Shown: positions 36,255-46,022, counted from the first letter of the stretch. The stretch: DNA of 64,000 nucleotides from an uncultured Pseudomonadota bacterium (GCA_937983055.1 CALJLA010000068.1:5250-69249); one strand, 5' to 3'. The notes: a model not told the origin generated them from the letters alone. Numbers and translations: made by a program.

Positions 36255-36736
36255 CGAAGAACTTTCCGACATATTGTGAATTGGACGGCGCGACGGAAGC
36301 ACTGCGGACCGCAACAAACCGAGCTGATCTCGTCTTCATCGCAGAAGCATATGTTTCGGTCGCAGACACGCAGCACGCCTCTGCTCTATACATCACCCCA
36401 CCAGTCGCACGGCCACGGCAAATCGAGCGGTGAGCAGCGAAAAGGTCGGCACGGGCGGAAAGTAGCTAACCATCAACGGTGTTTAACGAAAGCGTTTCAA
36501 GTGCTGCGCCTCCAATTGGTCAGTTGGGTGCAGCGGGCCGACCGGACAATGATGCACCTTCATCGGAATGGAGCGACAGGAATCTAAAGGGCATCAGGTC
36601 TGGCGACTGGGCATGGAAAATACTGGGACAGCTGACGGATCAACGCAGCGATCTCGCCGCATACGCAACTCAACGGAACAACGGACCTCGTGACGTCTTC
36701 TGACCTTGCCTATCACCCGCCTGCCCTAGGGTACAG
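36255..36736. other. Gene-poor stretch with likely decayed sequence
   Basis: About 480 bp after the CDF gene. Short open frames (36245-36433 and 36479-36703) have no recognisable motif and no ribosome site. The 3' end contains GGGTACAG at 36729-36736, the core of the MerR-type promoters, fused directly to a merR fragment. I read it as debris of an earlier copper module. Confidence 0.45.
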
Positions 36737-37063
36737 CTGGATATCGTCGATGCAGGGGCGATGCCTTGCGACAAGGTGAGATCGCTGGTCAAGCGACGCC
36801 TCGAGCGTGTGCGGGCCCGGATTGCCGAATTGCAGACGATGGAATCCCGAATGGCCGATGCAGTCCAGCAGTGGCGGACCATTGACGACCCGGCAAGGCG
36901 CGACGACGAGTTGTGCCCGTTGATCGAAAGGGTTGAAGTGCGTGATTGCGGTGGCCCGGAGACCGGTCGCCGCGAAACGCGCCGCAACCCGAACCCGACC
37001 GCCTGCCATTGCGCGCGACCGGGAGCAGCGAGTCAGCCGGCCGAGTCCGGTCAGCGCTATTGA
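36737..37063 (+). pseudogene. 3' remnant of a MerR regulator (paralogue C)
   Basis: Coding similarity begins abruptly at LDIVDAGAMPCDKV and runs to the natural stop. It corresponds to residues about 80-184 of the regulator at 23674, including Cys of PCDKV, ELCPLIERV and the Cys-rich tail TACHCARP. The whole DNA-binding domain is missing. Upstream, the sequence changes directly to a MerR-promoter-like GGGTACAGC. A deletion joining an operator to a merR 3' end is the simplest reading. An ATG at 36761 could start a 100-residue frame, but without a DNA-binding part. Confidence 0.82.
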
Positions 37064-37134
37064 CGTTGCGCAACTCGTCGGAGCATGGACGGCCAATTAC
37101 GAGTGTCGCGCAGCGTGTCATGCACAAAAAAAGC

Positions 37135-37165
37135 TTGACCTTCCCATAAGGGGAAGGTTTATCGT
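37135..37165 (+). promoter_or_regulatory. CueR-type promoter of cueR-copper ATPase operon
   Basis: TTGACC at 37135-37140, 19-bp spacer, TATCGT at 37160-37165. The perfect dyad CCTTCCC-cata-aGGGGAAGG spans the spacer and matches the CueR operator of E. coli copA (CCTTCCC...GGAAGG). It lies 41 bp before the cueR ATG, so the operon is autoregulated. Confidence 0.87.
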
Positions 37166-37205
37166 AATGCCTGCCCTACCAGGGCTTTTTCTGGAGGATC
37201 AGGCC

Positions 37206-37601
37206 ATGAACATTGGTCAGGCGGCGGCCGCCACCGGCGTTACCGCCAAGCGTATTCGTTATTACGAGCAGATCGGCCTCATCGAGCCGGCCGGGCGCAC
37301 GGGCTCGGGTTACCGCCATTTCGACGAACGCGACCTGCACACCTTGCGCTTCATCCAGCGTGCGCGACATCTCGGCTTCCCGATGCCGAAGATCGCGAAC
37401 CTGCTGGCGCTGTGGCGCGACCAGAATCGCAGCAGCGCCGACGTCAAGCGGCTGGCCAAGGAACACATTGCAGAACTCGAGCAAAAGATCGCCGAGCTGC
37501 AGTCAATGGTCGACACGCTGAAGCACCTGGCGCACCAGTGCAGCGGCGACGAGCGGCCCGATTGCCCGATCATCGCCGGCTTCGAAGGAGAACAATCATG
37601 A
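37206..37601 (+). CDS. cueR: Cu(I)-responsive transcriptional regulator CueR
   Basis: 131 residues. Winged helix [39 protein letters not shown] and dimer helix. The metal loop is CSGDERPDC with Cys112 and Cys120, the same positions and spacing as E. coli CueR, and residue 77 is Ser, the hallmark of monovalent-metal (Cu/Ag/Au) sensors. It is the first gene after a consensus CueR promoter and overlaps the ATPase start by 4 bp (ATGA). Confidence 0.93.
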   Translation: MNIGQAAAATGVTAKRIRYYEQIGLIEPAGRTGSGYRHFDERDLHTLRFIQRARHLGFPMPKIANLLALWRDQNRSSADVKRLAKEHIAELEQKIAELQSMVDTLKHLAHQCSGDERPDCPIIAGFEGEQS

Positions 37602-39820
37602 GCGCGACCTGGACCTGCCCGATGCACCCCGAGGTGCAGTCGGACAAACCGGGCTCCTGCCCCAAGTGCGGTATGGCGCTCGAGCGCGCCGATGTGCCGG
37701 TACGCAAGACGCAGTACACGTGCCCGATGCACCCGGAAATCGTTCGCGATCATCCCGGCAGCTGCCCGATCTGCGGCATGGCGCTGGAACCGGTCGTCGC
37801 GAGCGCCGAGGAAGACACCAGCGAACTCGACGACATGACGCGGCGCTTCTGGGTCAGCGCAGTGCTGACCTTGCCGCTGTTCGTCTACGCGATGGCCGAG
37901 ATCATCCCTGGCCACCCGCTGGAGCACCTGTTGCCGGGCGCGTGGCGCCAGTGGGCGCAACTCGCATTGGCAGCGCCCGTGGTGCTTTGGGGCGGTTGGC
38001 CGTTCTTCGTGCGTGGCTGGAACTCGGTTCGAACGATGAACCTGAACATGTTCACGCTGATTGCGCTCGGCGTCGGCGTCGCCTTTGTCTACTCGGTCGT
38101 CGCAGTCGCAATGCCGGGCATCTTTCCGCAGGCATTTCAGAATGCCGCGGGCGAGGTGGCCGTGTACTTCGAGGCGGCCGCCGTCATCACGACGCTGGTG
38201 TTGCTCGGCCAGGTGCTCGAACTGAGGGCTCGCAGCCAAACGTCGGGCGCGATACGTGCGTTGCTCGAACTCGCGCCGCCAACCGCGCTCAGGATTTCAC
38301 CCGATGGTAGCGAGCAGGAAGTATCGCTCGACGATCTCGCACCGGGTGACCGCCTGCGCGTCAAGCCGGGCGAGAAGGTTCCGGTCGACGGATCGGTCGT
38401 CGACGGTCACAGTTCTGTCGACGAGTCGATGGTCAGTGGTGAGCCTATTCCGGTCGAGAAGCGTGCGGGCGACAAGCTTATCGGCGGTACCGTCAACGGG
38501 ACCGGCAGCCTCATCATGGAGGTTACCCGGGTCGGGGACGATACCTTGTTGTCACAGATCGTGCGCATGGTCGCCGAAGCGCAGCGCAGCCGGGCACCGA
38601 TTCAGAAGCTGGCCGATCTCGTTGCGGCGTGGTTTGTACCGGCCGTCGTCGTCATCGCGATCATTACGTTCATCGTCTGGTCGATCTGGGGGCCCGCGCC
38701 CGCGATGGCTTACGCCATCGTCAACGCCGTTGCGGTTCTGATCATTGCCTGTCCCTGTGCGCTCGGCCTCGCCACACCGATGTCGATCATGGTCGGTACC
38801 GGCAAAGGTGCGCAGAACGGTATCCTGATCAAGAATGCCGAAGCACTCGAGACCTTCGAGAAGGTGGACACCGTCGTCGTCGACAAGACAGGTACGCTGA
38901 CGGAGGGCCGGCCGAAGCTGGTCATGGTCGAAGCGGCCGGTGGGCACGACGAGAATGAAATGTTGCGCCTCGTCGCATCTGTCGAGCGAGCCAGCGAACA
39001 CCCGCTGGCCGAGGCCATCGTCGAGGGCGCCGCGGCTCGATCACTGGAGATCGCGTCCGCCAGCGACTTCGAATCGGTAACCGGCGAAGGCGTCAAGGCC
39101 CAAGTTGGCGGCGCCGCCGTTGCAATCGGCAACAGCAAGTTTATGAAGCGGCTCGGCGCCGAGGATTTCGCGCTCGCGGACGCCGCCGAAAAGCACCGTG
39201 CCGACGGTCAAACGGTCATGTTCGTCGCAATCGACGGCAGGCCTGCCGGCATCGTTGGCGTGGCCGACCCGATCAAGGAGTCGACGCCGGAGGCCATACG
39301 CATGCTGCACCAGGCCGGCCTCAAGGTCGTGATGTTGACAGGCGACAGTCGTGGCACCGCCGAAGCCGTTGCACGCCAGATCGGCATCGACGAGGTGCAT
39401 GCCGACGTCTCGCCGGAGGACAAGAATCGCGTCGTCCGCGAACTGCAGGCAGCCGGCTCTGTCGTCGCCATGGCTGGCGACGGCATCAACGACGCGCCGG
39501 CACTCGCACAAGCTGACGTTGGCATAGCGATGGGTACGGGTACCGATGTCGCAATGGAAAGCGCCGGCGTCACGCTCGTGCGCGGCGACCTGATGGGCGT
39601 CGCCAGGGCACGTTTGCTGAGCCGGGCAACCATGCGCAATATTCGAGAGAATCTTTTTTTCGCGTTCGCGTACAACACCGCCGGTGTGCCGATTGCGGCA
39701 GGCGTGCTGTACCCGGTCTTCGGATTGCTGCTGAGCCCGATGATTGCCGCCGCGGCGATGAGCCTGAGCTCGGTCTCGGTCATCGGCAACGCGCTTCGTC
39801 TGCGCAGGTTGAAGTTGTAG
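37598..39820 (+). CDS. Cu(I)-exporting P-type ATPase with two HMBD modules
   Basis: 740 residues, inner membrane. Instead of N-terminal HMA domains it has two HMBD modules (residues 5-31 and 41-67; CPMHPEV...PGSCPxCGMAL). Then eight helices, actuator (SGEPIPVEK), Cys385-Pro-Cys387 in the sixth helix, phospho-Asp429 in [16 protein letters not shown] nucleotide site, and [12 protein letters not shown] and [19 protein letters not shown] marks a Cu(I) or Ag(I) exporter. Same operon as cueR. Compare the CPD ATPase at 5225, which has a degenerate HMA domain. Confidence 0.94.
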   Translation: MSATWTCPMHPEVQSDKPGSCPKCGMALERADVPVRKTQYTCPMHPEIVRDHPGSCPICGMALEPVVASAEEDTSELDDMTRRFWVSAVLTLPLFVYAMAEIIPGHPLEHLLPGAWRQWAQLALAAPVVLWGGWPFFVRGWNSVRTMNLNMFTLIALGVGVAFVYSVVAVAMPGIFPQAFQNAAGEVAVYFEAAAVITTLVLLGQVLELRARSQTSGAIRALLELAPPTALRISPDGSEQEVSLDDLAPGDRLRVKPGEKVPVDGSVVDGHSSVDESMVSGEPIPVEKRAGDKLIGGTVNGTGSLIMEVTRVGDDTLLSQIVRMVAEAQRSRAPIQKLADLVAAWFVPAVVVIAIITFIVWSIWGPAPAMAYAIVNAVAVLIIACPCALGLATPMSIMVGTGKGAQNGILIKNAEALETFEKVDTVVVDKTGTLTEGRPKLVMVEAAGGHDENEMLRLVASVERASEHPLAEAIVEGAAARSLEIASASDFESVTGEGVKAQVGGAAVAIGNSKFMKRLGAEDFALADAAEKHRADGQTVMFVAIDGRPAGIVGVADPIKESTPEAIRMLHQAGLKVVMLTGDSRGTAEAVARQIGIDEVHADVSPEDKNRVVRELQAAGSVVAMAGDGINDAPALAQADVGIAMGTGTDVAMESAGVTLVRGDLMGVARARLLSRATMRNIRENLFFAFAYNTAGVPIAAGVLYPVFGLLLSPMIAAAAMSLSSVSVIGNALRLRRLKL

Positions 39821-39841
39821 CCGGAATAAAGAGACAGGAAT

Positions 39842-41146
39842 ATGGAATCGAGCAACGACTACAAATCCGGCAGCCTGACGCTGACTGCGACGGTGGCAAT
39901 GGGTACCGGGGTCATGATCGGTGCGGGCATCTTCGCGCTAACCGGACAGGTCGCGGAGTACGCGGGACCCATGTTCCCGCTGGCATTTTTGCTCGCTGCG
40001 GTTATCAGTGCCTTCAGCGCCTACACCTATATAAAGGTAACGAGCAAGTATCCGTCCGCCGGCGGCATCGCGATGATCCTGCAAAAAGCCTACGGCAAGA
40101 CCATGATGACCGGCGCCTGCGCCCTGCTGATGGCATTCTCGATGATCATCAACGAGAGCCTGGTCGCTCGAACCTTCGGTACCTATACCCTGCAGCTCTT
40201 CGACGCGGGAGATCAGGCATGGCTGGTTCCCTTGCTGGCCGTCGGCCTGATCGTCGTCGCGTTCCTGATCAATATCGCCGGCAATCGCCTGATCGGCGCG
40301 GTATCCAAGGTCACGGCAGCAATCAAGATCCTGGGCATCGTCGGGTTCGCGGCGGCAGCCTTGTGGGCCGCGGGCTTCACATTTGAGCCGGCAACGACGG
40401 GCGTCGTTGACGACACGTCGGCAACAGGATTTCTCGCCGGCGTTGCCCTCGCGATTCTCGCGTACAAGGGCTTTACAACAATCACTAACAGTGGCGGCGA
40501 AGTCGTCGAGCCGCACAAGAATGTCGGTCGAGCAATAATGATATCGCTCGGAATCTGCGTCGCTGTTTACATGCTTGTAGCGTTCGGCGTGGGTTCTACG
40601 CTGACAATCGACGAGATCGTGCGAGCGAAGGACTATTCGCTCGCCGAAGCAGCACGCCCAGCACTCGGTGACAATGGCGTCTGGTTCACGGTGGCCATTG
40701 CCATCATCGCCACCAGCTCGGGTCTGCTGGCGAGCGTTTTTGCGGTGTCGCGAATGCTCGCGATGCTGACGAATATGAATATCATTCCGCACCGGCATTT
40801 CGGCATGCCGGGCGGCATCCAGAAGCACACGCTGGTATATACCGTGGTACTTGCCGCTGTGCTGGCGGCGTTCTTCGATCTGAGCCGGATCGCGTCGCTC
40901 GGTGCGATTTATTACCTCGTCATGGACATCGCTGTTCACTGGGGCGTCTGGCGTCACCTTCGGGACGACGTCGGTGCCCGTGCCTGGGTGCTGATTGTCG
41001 CGATGCTTCTCGATGCACTGGCCCTGGTTGCCTTCCTGGTCATCAAGGGAGGAGCGGACCCGCTGATCGTTGGCATAGCCGCTGGTTCGATCGCCCTTAT
41101 ATTCGGATTTGAAAAATACTACCTGGCGAGGCGGCGCGGGCAGTGA
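39842..41146 (+). CDS. APC-family amino-acid permease (copy 2)
   Basis: 434 residues, about 12 helices; first-helix motif GTGVMIGAGIFALTGQVAEYAG is identical to copy 1 at 27425, and identity stays high throughout (for example ITNSGGEVVEPHKNVGRAIMIS and NMNIIPHRHFGMPG). It starts 19 bp after the copper ATPase stop, so it is co-transcribed with cueR and the exporter. The conserved pairing of this permease with copper genes in two modules argues for a functional link, but the substrate is unknown. Confidence 0.85.
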   Translation: MESSNDYKSGSLTLTATVAMGTGVMIGAGIFALTGQVAEYAGPMFPLAFLLAAVISAFSAYTYIKVTSKYPSAGGIAMILQKAYGKTMMTGACALLMAFSMIINESLVARTFGTYTLQLFDAGDQAWLVPLLAVGLIVVAFLINIAGNRLIGAVSKVTAAIKILGIVGFAAAALWAAGFTFEPATTGVVDDTSATGFLAGVALAILAYKGFTTITNSGGEVVEPHKNVGRAIMISLGICVAVYMLVAFGVGSTLTIDEIVRAKDYSLAEAARPALGDNGVWFTVAIAIIATSSGLLASVFAVSRMLAMLTNMNIIPHRHFGMPGGIQKHTLVYTVVLAAVLAAFFDLSRIASLGAIYYLVMDIAVHWGVWRHLRDDVGARAWVLIVAMLLDALALVAFLVIKGGADPLIVGIAAGSIALIFGFEKYYLARRRGQ

Positions 41147-41237
41147 AATCAATGATATACAAACTGTGTAAAATGCCAGGAAGAATTCGTAAGCACCCCG
41201 TTTGTGCTCTGCAATCGAAAGAGCTAGCCTTATAGCA

Positions 41238-41663
41238 ATGATGCGAGCGCGAAAATCCATTGCCGGCCTGTTCGCCATAGTCCTCGTCTTGTCTGCTTGG
41301 ACCGGGGCAGGGGCTATGTGCGAAATGGATGCGGCGCTGACCACCGCGTCCGCCTCCGCAAGTACGGATGCCCACGCGCATCACGCCACCAACACGGCTT
41401 CGCAAGATCACCAGGGCATGGATCACAGCAAACATCTCGCTGCTAGCGGCGGCGAGGCAGAACAGGGATCCTCGGTCGAGTGCCCGTGTTGCGGCAGTTG
41501 CGCCTCGATGTGTGTACTTTCGAGCGGCAGCCCGATCGTAACGTCGGTCGCTACCGGCCTTTTTTCGGTTGGCGCAGGCGCTGAGCGTTCACCGAAGGCA
41601 GATGCGTTTCGGGCTGGCCCGACGCCTCACGCACCCTACCGACCTCCAATTCTCTCTGCGTAG
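41238..41663 (+). CDS. Secreted His/Cys-rich CopL-like protein
   Basis: 141 residues. Signal peptide SIAGLFAIVLVLSAWTGAGA, then a His-rich segment (DAHAHHATNTASQDHQGMDHSKH) and a Cys cluster CPCCGSCASMC near residues 85-95, ending in a Pro-rich tail. Similar in layout to the protein at 23184. Proteins of this kind (CopL/DUF2946-like) bind copper in the periplasm in other species; that role is inferred here. ATG 41238 is used, with a second ATG at 41241. Confidence 0.65.
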   Translation: MMRARKSIAGLFAIVLVLSAWTGAGAMCEMDAALTTASASASTDAHAHHATNTASQDHQGMDHSKHLAASGGEAEQGSSVECPCCGSCASMCVLSSGSPIVTSVATGLFSVGAGAERSPKADAFRAGPTPHAPYRPPILSA

Positions 41664-41692
41664 TTAAGCCGCCCTCCGGGGCCGGCTGGCCG

Positions 41693-41714
41693 TTCATCGT
41701 TTGATAACGATGAA
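41693..41714. promoter_or_regulatory. Perfect 9-bp palindrome before cytochrome copy 2
   Basis: TTCATCGTT (41693-41701) and AACGATGAA (41706-41714) around TGAT. No T run follows, so termination is unlikely; an operator or mRNA hairpin is possible. It lies about 75 bp before the cytochrome ATG. Confidence 0.4.
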
Positions 41715-41787
41715 TGGTCGTGGGTTCTCGCATTCGACTCCGGCCGAATGCGAATCAGCGACACCATTTAACTCTCAGAGATTTGCC

Positions 41788-42471
41788 ATGAAAACTCTAC
41801 TCAAGCTCGCCGCCGTGCTGGTGATCGGTGTCGTCGGCATTATCGCGTTCGCGTATTCCGGCCTTTACGATGTCAGCGCAAGCGCACCGCATAGCGGCGC
41901 AGTCCACTGGCTGCTGTCGACGACCTCCCATGCATCCATCGAACGGCGTGCAAGGAAAATCGATGTGCCCGACCTGAGCGATGAGTCACTCGTTCGTGCG
42001 GGCGTAAACGACTTCGAAGCCATGTGCGTCGGCTGCCATGGCGCGCCGGGCAAGGCCGCCGAAGCTATGGGCCAGGGCCTCAATCCACCGGCGCCGGATC
42101 TCGCCGAGTCGGCTGCGCGCATGACCCCGGCGGAATTGTTCCAGGTGACGAAGCACGGCATCCGGATGACCGGCATGCCGGCCTGGGGCGCGACACACGA
42201 CGACGATGCGATCTGGCCCGTGGTTGCATTCATGACCCGGCTCCCGACACTCGACGCTGACGAATACGACGCGTTTTTGGCTAGCGCTGCCGGCATGGGC
42301 CACCACGCGGGTGACGAGCACGGCGCCGGTGCTCATGACCACGCAATGGAACCCGCGTCCGGGCAGGCTGACAAAGCCGTTGAGCACGACCACAGCACGC
42401 ACTCGCATGGTGACGATCCACCACAACCCGACGCAGACGAATCCCATGACGGCCACGATCATGAGCACTGA
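41788..42471 (+). CDS. Membrane-anchored c-type cytochrome with His-rich tail (copy 2)
   Basis: 227 residues, paralogous to 32949. N-terminal anchor (LLKLAAVLVIGVVGIIAFAYSG), haem motif CVGCH near residue 80, axial Met candidate GIRMTGMPAWG, and a His/Asp-rich C-terminus (EHDHSTHSHGDD, DGHDHEH). The TolC-like gene begins inside its last codons (11-bp overlap). In this operon the cytochrome could take electrons from the multicopper oxidase reaction or feed it; this is inference. Confidence 0.83.
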   Translation: MKTLLKLAAVLVIGVVGIIAFAYSGLYDVSASAPHSGAVHWLLSTTSHASIERRARKIDVPDLSDESLVRAGVNDFEAMCVGCHGAPGKAAEAMGQGLNPPAPDLAESAARMTPAELFQVTKHGIRMTGMPAWGATHDDDAIWPVVAFMTRLPTLDADEYDAFLASAAGMGHHAGDEHGAGAHDHAMEPASGQADKAVEHDHSTHSHGDDPPQPDADESHDGHDHEH

Positions 42472-44140
42472 ATTGCGCAACGACATTTCTGCAGAGCGCC
42501 GTCCCCTGGCGCGTGAATCGCAACGGACCGGTGTGCGATTCCGGCGCCCGTTCGCATTGGTTGCGGTCGTACTGCTCGGCGGCTGTAGCAGCATCCCGGC
42601 AGACCTGGGACGCGGCGAGGTCAACGAACTGGTTACGGCACGCGGCCAGCCCGTCGATGCGAGAACCGACGAATTGCTCGCGAGATTGACGTCAGCCCCT
42701 TTGTCGGCGGAGAGCGCGATCCGCATTGCGCTCATCAACAATCCGGAGCTGCAGGCCAGTTATGCAAGCCTCGGTTTCGCTGCAGCCGACGTGTACGAAG
42801 CCGGCCGCATAAGAAACCCGATCCTGAGTGGCGTATTCCTGGATACGAACGCCGCCGGCGAGCGGGACCAGGTAACGTATGGCCTGGTCGTGTCGTTCAC
42901 CGACCTGATCACGCTGCCGGCACGCAAGCGCCTGTCGCGCGGCGCATTCGCGGCGATGAAGCACCGGGTTGGCGCCGATGTGCTCGGCGTGTCGGCGGCT
43001 GCCGAGAAGGTTTATTACGACTACGTCGGCGCACAGCAGGTGGCAGCCCTCAGGGCCCAGATCGCCAAAGCCGGCGAACTTTCCGCACGGCTGGCGCAGC
43101 GATTCTTCGATGCCGGCAATCTTGCGCCACGCGAGTTGGCGATGGAGCGAGCGACGGCGTCGGAGGCGCGACTGAACGCGCTGGAGGCGGCCAAAGCATC
43201 CTTCGCTGCGAGGACCGCCCTGGCAACCGTGCTGGGGTTGTCGGTCGGCGAGCCCTGGACGGCACCGGCGGCATTGCGGTTGCCGGTCGCCACCGAAGAC
43301 GATCTCGATGAGTTGCTGGCGCTCGCCCGTAATTCCCGGCTCGACCTTGCTGCCGCACACACGAATGCCGATGTACTGGCGGATCGCCTCGGCGTCGTGA
43401 ACTGGACCCGATGGCTGGGCGATCTCGACGTCGGTTTCGAGCGCGAGCGGGACACTGACGGCTCGCGGCTTTCGGGTCCTACGGTCGACTGGGAGGTACC
43501 GATCTTCAACCAGCATCGCGACGCACTGCTGCGAGCCGACGCGGAATTACAGGTAGCAGTCAGCAACGTGCGTCGCGTGACACTCGACGTCGACAACAGT
43601 GTGCGCCTTGCACACGCAGCGCTGCAGAACGCGCGCGCAAGAATCGACGAGTACCGAACGACACTGTTACCGCAACGAGTCGAAACGGTCGCGCGCGCAC
43701 AAGAGGAAGTGAACTTCATGTTGATTGGCATTTTCGAGCTGATCGCCCTGAAGCAGGACGAGTATGACGCTTACCAGGGCTATCTCGAAGCCATACGTGA
43801 CTATTGGCTGGCACGCGCAGAGCTGGCGCTCGCCGTCGGCACGTCACTGCCGAGTGCGGCCAGCATCGGCGACGAACGCATCGACGTGGAGGAATTCGTC
43901 CGGCCGGCAGAGAGCGGCGGTGATCACACTGGACATGGCGGCATGCACGACGACATGGCAATGCCGGAGAACGGCGAAAAAGAGTCGGCCATGCCGATGG
44001 ATCATTCCGGTCACCGGATGAATAAGGACGACGGCGCGCACCAGTCGCCGCAGCACGAAAAGCCGAAAGACAACCGACCCGACCCGGGCAGTAGCGCAGA
44101 TCAAAATCAGCACGAGCACGATCACGGAGGTGCACAATGA
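42461..44140 (+). CDS. TolC-family outer-membrane efflux lipoprotein with Met/His-rich tail
   Basis: 559 residues. N-terminal cytosolic-looking stretch, then a lipobox (VVLLGGCSS) near residue 41, and two outer-membrane efflux protein repeats (about 70-270 and 290-480) with long alpha-helical segments. From about 485 a tail rich in His, Met and Asp (DHTGHGGMHDDMAMPENGEKE) likely binds copper. No RND pump or fusion protein gene is adjacent, which is unusual for a TolC protein. ATG 42461 overlaps the cytochrome stop by 11 bp, and the oxidase start overlaps this stop by 4 bp. Confidence 0.8.
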   Translation: MSTELRNDISAERRPLARESQRTGVRFRRPFALVAVVLLGGCSSIPADLGRGEVNELVTARGQPVDARTDELLARLTSAPLSAESAIRIALINNPELQASYASLGFAAADVYEAGRIRNPILSGVFLDTNAAGERDQVTYGLVVSFTDLITLPARKRLSRGAFAAMKHRVGADVLGVSAAAEKVYYDYVGAQQVAALRAQIAKAGELSARLAQRFFDAGNLAPRELAMERATASEARLNALEAAKASFAARTALATVLGLSVGEPWTAPAALRLPVATEDDLDELLALARNSRLDLAAAHTNADVLADRLGVVNWTRWLGDLDVGFERERDTDGSRLSGPTVDWEVPIFNQHRDALLRADAELQVAVSNVRRVTLDVDNSVRLAHAALQNARARIDEYRTTLLPQRVETVARAQEEVNFMLIGIFELIALKQDEYDAYQGYLEAIRDYWLARAELALAVGTSLPSAASIGDERIDVEEFVRPAESGGDHTGHGGMHDDMAMPENGEKESAMPMDHSGHRMNKDDGAHQSPQHEKPKDNRPDPGSSADQNQHEHDHGGAQ

Positions 44141-45438
44141 CTTCACGACGCGAGTTCCTTGGGTACACGGGCGCTGTCGCGACCGCAGTGGGTACGGTAG
44201 CCAACGGGGTAAACGCCCAGGAAGCGCCGCGGGCTCCGGTGGCAGGAAACAGTTCCTCGTATCGGCCTGTGAGAACCCTCAACGGCTGGACGCTGCCATA
44301 CACGATGAAAAACGGCGTAAAAGAGTTTCACCTGGTCGCCGAGGAGGTCGAGCACGAGTTCGCGCCGGGCAGCCGCGCCAAGTGCTGGGGTTATAACGGC
44401 ACGACGCCGGGCCCGACGATCGAGGCTGTCGAGGGCGACCGGGTGCGCATACTCGTTACGAACAATCTGAAGGAGCACACGACCATACACTGGCACGGCC
44501 TGATCCTGCCGAGCGGGATGGACGGAGTCGGCGGCCTTAACCAGCCGCACATCAATCCGGGGGAGACCTTCGCCTACGAGTTCACGCTGAAGCAACACGG
44601 CAGCCACATGTATCACCCGCACGCGGACGAAATGGTGCAGATGGCTGTCGGCATGATGGGCATGTTTATCATTCACCCGAAGAACGGCGAAGCGGTACCT
44701 GTCGATCGCGACTACTGTTTCCTGCTGCACAACTGGGCAATGCACCCGGGTACGTACCGGCCGGACCCTGCGATCATGCAGGACTTCGATCTATGGACGT
44801 TCAACAGCAAGGTTTTTCCGGCTATTGACCCGGTGGTCGCCCGCACCGGCGAGCGTGTGCGGGTGCGCATGGCCAACCTGTCGATGTGGAACCACCCGAT
44901 ACACATGCACGGCGTGCAGTACTGGGTGACCGGGTCCGACGGAGGGCGCTGGCCGAGAAGCCAGTGGCGCACGGAAACGACGGAAATCGTCGGCGTCGGC
45001 CAGATTCGCGACATCGAGTTCGTCGCGGTGCCGGGCGACTGGGCGTTCCACTGCCACATGGCGCACCACACGATGAATGCGATGGGCCACGACGTCCCGA
45101 ACCCGATCGGCGTCGACCAGCGCGGTATAGAAAACGAGATCAAGAAGATTCTGCCGGGCTACCTAGCGATGGGCGAATACGGCATGGCCGAACACCAGGA
45201 CCACATCGACATGGGTCATCACGGCGGCCCGCGAAACACGCTGCCGATGATGACCGGCAAAGGTCCGTACGGAAATATCGAAATGGGCGGCATGTTCACG
45301 ACCGTCAAGGTCCGCGACAACCTGGCGCGCAACGATTTCAGTGACCCGGGCTGGTATGAACCGCCACAGGGAACAGTTGCGTACCGTATCAGCGAGGACC
45401 CGGAGTTTGGAACACCACACCGGCGGAAGCCGGCCTGA
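44137..45438 (+). CDS. Multicopper oxidase, short form
   Basis: 433 residues. Tat-type signal (SRREFLGYTGAVATAVG), cupredoxin ligands HWHGLILP, HMYHPHADE, NHPIHMHGVQYW and FHCHMAHHTMNAM. It lacks the large Met-rich insert of CopA/PcoA and resembles the shorter copper oxidases found with cytochromes in copper islands. Its C-terminal third includes EHQDHIDMGHHGGPRN. Periplasmic Cu(I) oxidation is the expected function. Translationally coupled to the TolC-like gene. Confidence 0.87.
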   Translation: MTSRREFLGYTGAVATAVGTVANGVNAQEAPRAPVAGNSSSYRPVRTLNGWTLPYTMKNGVKEFHLVAEEVEHEFAPGSRAKCWGYNGTTPGPTIEAVEGDRVRILVTNNLKEHTTIHWHGLILPSGMDGVGGLNQPHINPGETFAYEFTLKQHGSHMYHPHADEMVQMAVGMMGMFIIHPKNGEAVPVDRDYCFLLHNWAMHPGTYRPDPAIMQDFDLWTFNSKVFPAIDPVVARTGERVRVRMANLSMWNHPIHMHGVQYWVTGSDGGRWPRSQWRTETTEIVGVGQIRDIEFVAVPGDWAFHCHMAHHTMNAMGHDVPNPIGVDQRGIENEIKKILPGYLAMGEYGMAEHQDHIDMGHHGGPRNTLPMMTGKGPYGNIEMGGMFTTVKVRDNLARNDFSDPGWYEPPQGTVAYRISEDPEFGTPHRRKPA

Positions 45439-45509
45439 TGAATTGGGTGCCGAAAAACCCAACTGGATTGGGGAGCCGATGCCCGGTTTCAAGACAAGCG
45501 AGGTGAACT

Positions 45510-46022
45510 ATGAACAAGATGTACGCACGTAGATTATCGAATTACTTGGCAACGCTGGTACTCGTCCCGTGCTTGTTTGTGTCGGCTGAACTGCGGGCCG
45601 ATTCCACGGACGAGTCACGCATCGTCGAGATCATCGATGCGATAGAGCGGGGCTGGGAGACCGCGGACGGTACGCCGTTTCGGGAGCATTTTCTCGATTT
45701 CGATGGCGCCCGATACATAGAAAGCGGCGGCCAGAACGCCGGCCTGAGCGATCTCATCGACAATCATGTCGAACCGGAAGGCGACGCGCTCGATTCGCTG
45801 GAGCTGAACTTTTCGAACATCGAGGTGCATTGGGAGGGGCCCTTCGCCTGGGCTGTCGCCGATACGGAAGTGATCGCCGTCGTCAAAGCCGACAAGCGGC
45901 GCATTCACAATCGTGGCTATCAGACATTTCTGTTTCGTGCCGTCGACGACGACTGGAAGGTAATTCACACGCACAGCTCGTCGCGACCGGTCAAAAAAGA
46001 GGGCGACAATCATGAACACTGA
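45510..46022 (+). CDS. Secreted NTF2-like (DUF4440/SnoaL-type) protein
   Basis: 170 residues. Signal peptide NYLATLVLVPCLFVSAELRA followed by an NTF2-like cone fold pattern: VEIIDAIERGWETADGTPFREHFLDFDGARYIESGG, FSNIEVHWEGPFAWAVADTEVIA, NRGYQTFLFRAVDDDWKVIHTHSS. Ends in NHEH. Many such proteins are small-molecule-binding or enzymatic, but no active site can be assigned. It closes the copper operon (72 bp after the oxidase), so periplasmic metal handling is plausible. Confidence 0.72.
   Translation: MNKMYARRLSNYLATLVLVPCLFVSAELRADSTDESRIVEIIDAIERGWETADGTPFREHFLDFDGARYIESGGQNAGLSDLIDNHVEPEGDALDSLELNFSNIEVHWEGPFAWAVADTEVIAVVKADKRRIHNRGYQTFLFRAVDDDWKVIHTHSSSRPVKKEGDNHEH

Noticed and set aside
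36245..36703. Short plus-strand frames after the CDF gene
   Set aside because: No ribosome sites, motifs or coupling; the region looks decayed.
39938..41344. Minus-strand open frame of 468 codons
   Set aside because: Antisense to the APC permease copy 2; a similar shadow occurs under copy 1, so it follows from the coding sequence itself.
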